Positions 52,898-62,900 of a DNA stretch of 64,000 nucleotides are shown here, piece after piece. This DNA comes from Methylomonas rhizoryzae (GTDB lineage Bacteria; Pseudomonadota; Gammaproteobacteria; Methylococcales; Methylomonadaceae): the NCBI RefSeq assembly GCF_008632455.1, contig NZ_CP043929.1, forward strand, positions 2,046,001 to 2,110,000, written 5' to 3'. Position numbers and translations under genes: made by a program. Every line of letters begins with the position of its first letter. The stretch's first letter is position 1. Below the pieces are notes generated by a model. That model did no database searches. It saw nothing but the letters and a program-made list of their open reading frames with translations, and had not been told where the DNA came from.

Positions 52898-53542
52898 ATG
52901 TCTATCAACCCTGCATTGTTTCCCGATTTGATCGATACGGTCGCGCTTGTTATCCAACAAAACGCCGAGGAAGTGACGGCCTTGGACCAAGCGATCGGCG
53001 ACGGCGATCACGTGTTCAATCTGCAACGCGGCATCCAGGCCTTACAAGAACACCGCAAGGAAATCGCCGAATTGGATTGGCCCTCGGCATGGCAGAAAAT
53101 CGGCACGATAGTCATGGCCGCTATCGGCGGAGCGTCCGGTTCTTTGTACGCCACCTTGTTCATCCATTTGCACAAGCACAGCCAGGCTTCAAACTGCGAT
53201 TTAAACCACTTTGCCGACGCTTTTGTACAGGCAATAGAAGCGGTCAAGCAACGCGGAAAAGCCGATGTCGGCGAGAAAACCATGCTAGACGTATGGGTGC
53301 CGGTTGCGGCGGCGTTGCGGCAAGACGTCTCTGCCGGTAAATCCGTCGACGCTATTCTGGATCACCTTTGCCAAGTGGCGGCAGACGGCGTCGAAGCTAC
53401 CCGCGATATGCCTGCAACCAAAGGTAGGGCGTCGTTTTTAGGCGAACGTAGCGTGGGGCATATCGACGCCGGCGCGAAAACCGCACAACTCATCATCCAA
53501 GCCGTTGCCAAGGTGTTGGCTGCGCAGCATTCATCGGTTTAA
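52898..53542 (+). CDS. DhaL-type dihydroxyacetone kinase subunit
   Basis: The 214-residue protein has the DAK2/DhaL nucleotide-binding motif LDQAIGDGDHVFNLQRG, with the Asp cluster that binds Mg-ADP, and a later MAAIGGASGSLYATLF and TRDMPATKGRASFLGERSVG region. It normally works with DhaK, which binds dihydroxyacetone, and DhaM. Neither is adjacent. ATG 52898 has GGAG upstream and is preferred over an earlier start. In this window it stands alone, so its phosphoryl partner and substrate are uncertain. Confidence 0.85.
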   Translation: MSINPALFPDLIDTVALVIQQNAEEVTALDQAIGDGDHVFNLQRGIQALQEHRKEIAELDWPSAWQKIGTIVMAAIGGASGSLYATLFIHLHKHSQASNCDLNHFADAFVQAIEAVKQRGKADVGEKTMLDVWVPVAAALRQDVSAGKSVDAILDHLCQVAADGVEATRDMPATKGRASFLGERSVGHIDAGAKTAQLIIQAVAKVLAAQHSSV

Positions 53543-53655
53543 TGGCGAGCCGGCATAAGAGAAAGCCTAGTTTGGCTGTTAGGCGAAATCCTGTGCCGCT
53601 TATAACGTAAGCCTTTTCAAATTATTGTACTCGGCGGATCAGGGTTAGAGAGCCT

Positions 53656-53952
53656 TTAGGCGATTCCTGCAATTTTGTCCGCTGGATGCGCTAACCGTAA
53701 AAGCTCTTGGCGACGAGAGGGATTTAGTTTTTCCGTTCCGGCCAGCCGTTCGAATCTCCTGAAGTCAACCTGGGGATTTTTTAGTGAGGTAATCAATTTT
53801 TCCAGTCGTCTCCAACGCAATCCTTTCGGCTGCAGTTTAGGCTGTGTTGCCGGCAAATTCGGGATGCGGCGTTCGATGGGTGAAAGGCTATAAAACCTGA
53901 GCGTTTGCGTCCCGATGGGTGTATCGATCTTGAAAGACCTGGAGGCGAAGTG
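53656..53952 (-). other. Open, protein-like frame without a good start, possible gene remnant
   Basis: This minus-strand frame is open for 98 codons before a stop at 53656. Its translation looks protein-like, with RFYSLSPIERRIPNLPATQ, then KGLRWRRLEKLITSLKNPQV and LNPSRRQELLRLAHP. Only a TTG at 53856 could start it, and the frame runs into the NRPS start region. It may be the remnant of a gene displaced when the NRPS locus arrived, or chance. The rest of the 53543-53949 gap shows no other feature. Confidence 0.28.
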
Positions 53953-56900
53953 TTAGAGCTGAATTCTTGTTCGGATGCCGGCGGCTATGGTTCCGAGATA
54001 TTGTCCGACGCCACCTCGTTAGCGGAGGTTTTGCAAAATCGAGCGGCATTGCACCCGTTACGCACGGCTTACACCTTTTTAAATTTCGGCGCGGGGGCTC
54101 AAGATGAGGTGAGCTACGGCGAATTGGATAGGCGGGCGCGTTGCTGGGCCGCCCGTTTACAGGCTATGGATATGCAAGGCCGGCGCGCGCTACTGTTATA
54201 CCCGCCGGGTTTGGACTACATCGTCGCCTTCTTCGCATGCTTGTACGCCGGTTGTATAGCGGTACCGGCCTATCCGCCCGGCAGTCGGCGCCACATGCCG
54301 CGTTTGCGCGCCATATTGCACGACTGCGATGCAGCTTCGTTGCTGGCGACTCGCAAAGTGGCGGATGAAGTGTGCCGTTATTCGGCCACGGACGGCGAGT
54401 TTGACAAATCGGCTTGGTTGTTGACCGACGGCGAGCCCGGCGCGGACGCAAGCGACTGGTGCCGTCACAGGGCTAGTCCGGCCGACGTGGCGTTTTTGCA
54501 ATACACCTCCGGCTCCACCGGCGAGGCCAAAGGCGTGGTGATCAGCCACGCCAATTTGCTGGCCAATCAAGCCTTGATTCGTCAACGTTTCGGTCACGAC
54601 GAAAACGCTACCGTCGTCGGCTGGTTGCCGCTATACCACGACATGGGTTTGATCGGTAACGTGATGCAACCTTTGTACTGCGGCGCTCATGCGGTACTGA
54701 TGGCGCCGCTGGCGTTTCTGGAGAAACCGCTACGCTGGCTGCAGGCGATAGCCGACTACCGGGCGCATACCAGCGGCGGACCGAATTTTGCCTACGACTT
54801 GTGTGTGCAAAAAATCGCCGAATGCGACGCCGCCGGCTTGGACTTGAGTAGTTGGCGCTTGGCGTTCAACGGCGCGGAGCCGGTCAACGCGAAAACTTTG
54901 GCCGATTTTGCCGGCAAGTTTGCGGCCTGCGGTTTCGACCGGCGCGCCTTTTACCCCTGTTACGGTCTGGCCGAAGCGACCTTGCTGGTAAGCGGCGGCG
55001 TCCGAGGCGCCGCTCCCAGGTTTCAGGCCTTCGCCAAATCCGCGTTGGAGCAACGCATCGCCCAACCCGTGTCGGCCGATGACGCCGATGCCCGGCTCAT
55101 CGTTGCCTGCGGCCGGCCTGAGCGTAAGGAAGACCTGAAAATCGTCGATCCCGACAGCGGCGTGGAGTGCCGGGCAGGGCAGATCGGTGAAATTTGCTTG
55201 AGCGGCCACGCTATTGCTGCCGGTTACTGGCAAAAGCCGCAGGCCGATGCGCAGACTTTCGTCAGCGATGCCGGCGGCAAGCGCTGGCTGCGCACCGGCG
55301 ACCTGGGATTCGTCGACGGCGGCGAGTTGTTCGTCTCCGGCCGCTTGAAGGATCTGATTATCGTCCGCGGCCGCAATTACTACCCGCACGACTTGGAACG
55401 TGCCGCCGAAGACGCTTGCGATGCATTGGTGCCGGCCGCGACGGTAGCCTGTTCGCTGCAGGCCGACCGGCACGAACAGTTGATTCTGTTAGCGGAATTG
55501 CGCCGCGACCGCTTGCGTCAACCTAACTTCGAGCGCGAATTTACCGCGATTCGCAGCCGCTTGAGCGACGAATGCGGCGTGCAGCCCGACAGGATTATCC
55601 TGCTAAAACCCGGCTCGCTATTGAAAACCAGTAGCGGCAAAGTGCGGCGCCAAGCCTGTTGCCAGGCATACGGCTCCGGGCAGTTGGCGATCGTTGCGGC
55701 AGACGGCGAAATCGAAATCAAGGCTTCGAATTCCGGGCCGGACGCCGGTAACGATACCCGGATGTTGCTGCGCTTGAGCTTGAAAGCGCTGGAACAAAAC
55801 ACCGGGCAAGCGCTGTTAACGGCGCATTTGGCGCACAAAATTGCCGAGTTGGCGGCGTTGCCGGCCGGCATGGTCGATGCCGGCGCGCCGTTGACCAGTC
55901 TAGGCTTGGATTCCTTGAAGGCCGTTGAGACTAAATACTTCATCGACGAACTGTTAGATATCGATCTGCCGCTCGACCACTTGTTGGGCGACTCCAGTTT
56001 GTGCGATGCGGCCGAACTCGCCTTGCAGTTGCTCAAGCGGAATGAGGCAACACCGCAATCCGACGCGCAAACCGAACAACCGGTCTGTGCGATGTCCTTT
56101 AACCAGAGAGCGCTCTGGATGCGGGCCAACATCGAAGACGAAGCGGCGTTGTATCGCTTGACTGCCGCATTGCAAATATTCGGGCCGTTGGACAATGCGG
56201 CGTTGGCCAACGCCTGGATGGCACTATGCGAACGTCACGATCAACTGCGTTGCGGGTTCGGCTTGGACGAGCAATTGCAACCGGTCAGAAAGCCAACTAC
56301 CGGAGCACCCGCACCGCTGGAACGTAAAAATTGTACGGATGAGGCTGAGTGCGAGCGCCATTTGCGGGTTTTTAACGAATCGAGCTTCGATTTGCAAAAC
56401 GGCCCCCTGTTACGGGCTGCCGTGTTCAGCTGTAGCGAACACGAGCATGTCTTGGCATTTGTCGTTCACCACTTGATCGTCGATTTTCGTTCGCTGCAAG
56501 TGTTGTTGCAGGAACTAGCCGAGTTATACGCGGCCCAACGGGAAGGTGCAACCAAGCACTTGCCGACGCCGTCCGCCGCTTACAACGACTTCGTGCTTTG
56601 GCAACGCCGCTATTTGGCGAGTCCCAGCGCCGAGTGCGACCTGGCTTACTGGCGGGAGCAATTATCCGGCGACTTGCCGAGCTTGGGGCTACCGAGCGTA
56701 TCAACACCGACACCGTCTTATCGGGCCGGCAGCGAAGTATTGACGCTGTCGGCCGAAACGCTGGCCGGTTTGAAACGGCTTGCCGCGGACTGTCGCACCA
56801 CGCTTTACGCCGTATTGCTGACCGCGTTCAAGACCTTGCTTTATCGTTATAGCCACCAAAACGATTTGATTGTCGGCTCGCCTACCTTGGGCCGCCCTCA

Positions 56901-59900
56901 ACAGCGTTTTGCCAATACGGTCGGCTATTTCGTCAATCCGCTGCCACTCCGTAGCCGACCGGAAGGTCATTTAAGGTTTCGCGCTTACTTGGCGCAAGTG
57001 ACGCGAACGGTGGTGGAAGGGTTGGCGCATCAATATTATCCGAACGGCGTGCTGTTGGACAATCTGAGAAAAGAGAATGTCGCTGCTGATGCGCTCTATC
57101 GGGCCTTCTTCGTTTTACAGGATGCAACCGATAGCGTGGCGGCGGCGATGGCGCTAGGCAAGACCGGCCTGCCGATTCGTTGGGCTGGCTTGCGCGCCGA
57201 TGGTCTTGCCTTTCGCGACGGCAGCGAAGAGTTCGATCTGACCCTGTTGGCGGCCGAAACGCAGGGCGAGTTATCGCTGTCTTTTCGTTACCGACTGTGC
57301 ATATTGGAATCCGCAACCGTTGCGCGGATGACTAAACATTTTGAAACGCTTATTCGCGGCGTGTTAGACAATCCGGATTGCCGGCTAGGCGAATTGCCAT
57401 TTCTGACAGAGACGGAGTACCGCGATCTGGCGGCCTGGAACGCGACCGAGCTTGATTGCCCGCAACACCGTTGCATCCACCAGCTATTCGAAGCGCAAGT
57501 CGAGACAACCCCGGACGCCATCGCGCTGAGCTTTGAAGATAACCACCTCACCTACGCCGAACTGAACGCCCAAGCCAACCAACTGGCGCACTACCTGATC
57601 GAGCGGGGCGTGGGCCCGGACGTGTTGGTCGGCATTTGCCTGGAGCGTTCGCCGGAGATGGTGATAGGCCTGCTGGGCATCCTGAAGGCCGGCGGGGCTT
57701 ATGTGCCGCTCGACCCCAGCTATCCGGCCGAGCGGCGGGCCTTGATACTGGCCGATGCCGGCGTCGAGTTGTTGTTGACCCGGGAAGCATGCTATGCGGA
57801 ATTTGCCGACTCTGCGGACTTGACGGCGGCAAGAGACGGAGTCATCTATCTCGACCGCGACAGTTTGACCATGGCCGGCTATCCCGCGACCAACCCCAAG
57901 CTGAGCCTGCATCCCTTGCATCTGGCCTACTTGATCTACACCTCAGGCTCCACCGGCCGCCCCAAAGGCGTAGCGGTGAATCACCGCAACGCGGTGCATT
58001 CCACCTGGGCTCGGCTGACGGGCTATCCCGATCCGGTCAACGCCTATCTGCTGCTGTCCTCGTTTGCTTTCGACAGCTCGGTGGCCGGCCTCTTCTGGAC
58101 CCTGACGCAAGGCGGCTGCTTGTGCCTGCTCTCTGACGACAACAGTAAAGACCCGGCAGCCCTGGCGGCCCTGATCGAGCAACAGGGAATTTCCCATCTG
58201 TTAGCCTTACCCTCGCTGTATGCGCTGCTCCTGGAGCAATCGCCCCAAGCCTTAAGTAGCCTGCAGGTTGCCATCGTCGCCGGCGAAGCCTGTCCGACCG
58301 ACGTGGTCAAACGCCACCTGGCCGTGCTGCCCGGCGCCAAACTTTACAACGAATACGGCCCGACCGAAGGTAGCGTCTGGAGCAGCGTCTATCAAGCCGG
58401 GGCGGACGACCTGGAGCGGCCGTTGGCGATAGGCCGGCCCATCGCCAACGTGCGGCTTTATGTTTTGGACCGATGCCTCAACCCGGTCCCGGTCGGCGTA
58501 GCCGGCGAACTGTACATCGGTGGCGCCGGCATTGTGCCCGGTTATTGGCAACGCCCCGGACTGACCGCCGAGCGTTTCCTCCCCGATCCCTTTGGCCCGG
58601 CCGGCGGCCGGCTGTACAAAACCGGCGATCTGGTCCGCTATCGCGCCGACGGCGCACTGGAATTCCTGGGCCGGATAGACCACCAAGTCAAGCTCCGAGG
58701 TTTCCGGATCGAACTGGGGGAAATCGAAGCGCACTTGCTCAAGCAAGTAGAGATCAAGGATGCGGTCGTCATTGCCAGAGAAGATCACCCCGGCGACAAG
58801 CGCTTGGTGGCGTACGTGGTGCCGTACGCGGCGGTGGCCGACACCGAAGCCGAGCAAGCCGTCGTCGAGCGTCTCAAAGGCCAACTTAAACACCAGCTGC
58901 CGGACTACATGCTGCCCGGCGCCTTCGTGGTGTTGGACGCCATGCCGCTGTCCGCCAACGGCAAGCTGGACCGGAAGCAATTACCGGCGCCGGATCTGAG
59001 CGAACAACTGAAAAAGGCCTATGTAGCGCCGCGCAGCGAAACCGAGCAAGCACTGGCACAAATCTGGCGAACCCTGCTGCGGGTGGAACGCATTGGCCGG
59101 CACGACCACTTTTTCGCACTGGGCGGCGACTCGATTCTCAGCATTCAAGCCGTCAGCCGCGCCCGCCAAGTCGGGCTGGTGTTTACGCCCAAGCAGTTGT
59201 TCGAGCGGCCGAGCTTGGCCGAATTGGCCGAAGTGGTGACGCATTGCGGTCAGACGCTGGCCGAACAGGGCTCGGTTAGCGGCAACGTACCTTTGACGCC
59301 GATCCAGCACTGGTTTTTCGAACAGGATTTCGTCCGGCCGCAGCATTGGAATCAGGCCTTGCGTTTGCGGATCAAGCCGGGTTTGACACCTGAACTCTGT
59401 GCCGCTGCGTTGAACAGTTTGATCGCTCACCACGATGCGCTACGGCTGCGTTTCGAACAGGTCGGCCTGACTTGGCGGCAAACCCATCAAGCGGACAAGC
59501 GGAACGCGGTATTGACCGTGGTCGATCTGTCCGCGCTGCCGGATCGGCAACGTCAGGCCACTATCGCCGCGCAAGCCGCCGCTTGCCAAGCCTCGCTCGA
59601 TTTGGCGCAGGGCCCGCTGCTACGAGCCGTTTGGTTCGACTTGGGCGGCGGCGAGCGGCAACTGCTAATAGCGATTCACCATCTGGCGGTCGACGGCGTG
59701 TCTTGGCGCATCCTGCTTGAAGACCTGGATAACGCCTGCCGGCAGGGCCTTGCGCAGCAAACACTTAGTCTGTCGACAAAAACCAGCGCGTTCAAACACT
59801 GGGCCGAACGGCTGGCGCAGCGGGCCGTAAACGGCGATTTCAACGGACAAGCCGAATACTGGTTGGACCCTCGCTACCGGCAGGCGCAAAGTCTGCCGGT

Positions 59901-62900
59901 CGATTATCCGGCGGGCGCCAATCGGGTCGAGCTGGAAGACAGCGTCGAATGGTGCTTGGGTGCCGAACAAACCCGGGCCTTGTTGAACGAGGTCCCGACG
60001 GCCTACCGCACCCACATCGATGAGGTACTGTTGACCGCGTTAGTGCTTGCCTTGGGTGATCAAATTGACGTTACAACCCCCACTTATCTGTTGATCGACC
60101 GCGAAAGCCACGGCCGGGAACACCTGGCTGACGACCTCGACGTCTCGCGCACGGTCGGCTGGTTTACCAACGTCTATCCATTGCTGTTGACCGTTAAAGC
60201 GGACGACACGCCAATTGACGCACTGAAACGCATCAAAGAACAACTGCGCGCCGTACCGGAAAACGGACTCAGTTACGGCGCGTTGCGTTACCTGTCGGCC
60301 GACGCTAACCTGCGCCAAGCCCTGAACGCGCAACCGGCGGCCCGTATCATCTTCAATTACCTGGGACAACTCGATACCGGATTTGCCGGCGACGCTTTGT
60401 TCGAAGCCAGTGTCGATACATCCGGTCCGAGCCGCGATTCGCGCGGCGAACGCCCGCACGAACTTGACGTTGTTGCGCACATCCAATCCGGCCAACTGCA
60501 CCTCAGTTGGCGTTACAGTCGGGAACGCTATCGCCGCGCCACACTGGAACGCTGGGCCGACCGCTACCAGACCCACCTGCAAACGTTGATAGCACATTGC
60601 CGGCGCGCCGATGTCGGCGGTTATACGCCCAGCGATTTCCCGCTGGCCGGGCTGGACCAAGTTCAGCTGGATGAGTTGGCGTTCGCACCGCGTCAAGTGG
60701 ACGACCTCTACCCGTTGACCCCGTTGCAACACGGGCTGTTATTTCATAGCCGTTACCAACCCGATACCCAGGCTTACCGCATCCAATTGGCGTGTCGGCT
60801 AAATGGGCCATTGAATACAACCGCCTTCCGGCAGGCCTGGCAACACCTGCTGGCGCGCCACGCCATCTTGCGGACCGGGTTTATCGAGCAAGGCCTGTCG
60901 CAACCGTTGCAACGCGTCGAACGCCACGCGAGCGTACCGATCACCGAACACGACTGGCGTAACTTAAGCGCAGAAGAACAGCAAATCCGTTGGCAAACCT
61001 TACAAGCCGACGACCGCCGTCAAGGCTACGATTTCGAACGCCCCCCCTTGATGCGGGTCAATCTGGCGGCTTGCGGGGACGAGCGTCACTACCTGCTCTG
61101 GAGCTATCACCACGTCTTGCTTGACGGCTGGAGCAGCCCGATTCTGGTCGAAGAGCTGTTCCATCTATACCGGTCACTCGCCGAAGGCCATGCCGCGGAG
61201 TTAGCACCGGCGCGGCCGTTCCGCGACTATGTCGCCTGGCTGCAACGCCAAGATCAAGTCGCCGCCGAACATTACTGGCGAACGCAACTGGCGGGGTTCG
61301 AAGCGGCTACCGTTCTCGGCGTCGACCAATCTCCCCACAGCAAAGGCTCGGTCGGCCCGTTGCATCCGCAAGACCTCTGTCTGAGCGATGCGCTCAGCGC
61401 TCGCTTGCAAGACTACGTCAAACAACGGCGTTTAACCCTCAACACCCTGGCTCAAGCCGCCTGGGGTTTGCTGCTCAGCCACTATAGCGGGCGGCGCGAT
61501 GTCGTGTTCGGCGTCACGGTCGCCGGCCGGCCGGCGGAACTGGCCGGTATCGAACGGCAAGTCGGGCTGTTCATCAACACGGTACCGATGCGGCTCAAGC
61601 TGGAGCCGGAGCAGAAACTGAGCGACTGGTTGCAAACCGTCTTCGAGCAAGGCCGACTTCAAAGCCGATACGACTACGCAGCACTGGCACAGATTCAAAA
61701 CTGGTCGGACATTGGTCGCGGTCAGGCCTTGTTCGACAGCCTGCTAGTATTCGAAAACTACCCGCTCGACCAAGCCCTGCTGGAAATCGGCGGGCCGTTA
61801 CGCATCGATCAAGTTGCCGGGCAAGACCCGACCAATTACCCGTTGACACTGGCCGTGTTTCCCGGCCCGCAACTGCGCCTGACACTGCACTACGATGCTG
61901 ACCGCTTTCCCGGGGCGGTCGCGGCGCGGATGCTGGAACACTTGCAACACCTGCTAAACGCCTTCGCCGAACAACCCGAGGCCCGATTGGCCAATCTGCC
62001 CAGCCTGACCTCGGCCGAACGCCGACAAATCCTGCATGATTGGAACGCCACAGAAGTTGCCTACTCGCAAGAGCGCTGCATCCACCAGCTATTTGAAGCG
62101 CAAGTCGAGAAAACTCCGGACGCCATCGCGCTGAGCTTCGAAGGCGAGAGCCTGAGCTACGCCGAACTGAACGCCCAAGCCAACCAACTGGCGCACTACC
62201 TGATCGAACGGGGCGTAGGCCCGGACGTGTTGGTCGGCATTTGCCTGGAGCGCTCGTTGGCGATGGTCGTCGGCCTGCTGGGCATCCTGAAGGCCGGCGG
62301 GGCGTATGTGCCGCTCGACCCCAACTATCCGGCCGAAAGGTTAGCCTTCATGCTGGCCGACATCGCACCGGTCGTGATCTTGACCCAAGCGAAATTTGCC
62401 GAATTGGATTTTGCCGGGGCTCCAGTGCTCAGTCTGGATAGCGATTGGACGCAGGTCGCGGCGTATTCCGCCGGCAATCCCCGTCCCAACCTTCAACCGA
62501 GCAACCTGGCCTATTGTATCTATACCTCCGGCTCTACCGGCCAACCTAAAGGCGCCGGCGTGCCGCATCAAGGCATTTTGAATCGATTGCAATGGATGCA
62601 GGCCGAATACGGTCTGGACAGCAAGGATGCAGTCCTGCAAAAAACCCCGTACAGTTTCGATGTGTCGGTCTGGGAATTCTTTTGGCCGTTGATGACCGGC
62701 GCCCGATTGGTCGTGGCACCGCCCGAGTTGCATAAAGACAGTCAAGGCTTGATCGAATTGATTCGCCGCGAACGTATTACCACGGTCCACTTCGTACCGT
62801 CGATGTTGCAAGTCTTCGTCGACACGCCGGGCGCCGAACGCTGCACCGGCCTGAAACGGGTGGTGTGCAGCGGCGAAGCACTGCCGGCCGATCTGGTACA

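Noticed and set aside
53743..53762. TTCGAAT at 53749-53755 resembling a tRNA T-loop
   Set aside because: Flanking five-base arms do not pair, and no acceptor, D or anticodon arm fits.
53905..53949. TTG 53905 as NRPS start
   Set aside because: No ribosome-binding site is visible, while GTG 53950 has GGAGG close upstream; the domain content is unaffected.
54730..55473. Minus-strand frame of 247 codons opposite the FAAL domain
   Set aside because: It mirrors a conserved catalytic domain with high GC; no ribosome-binding site or family match.
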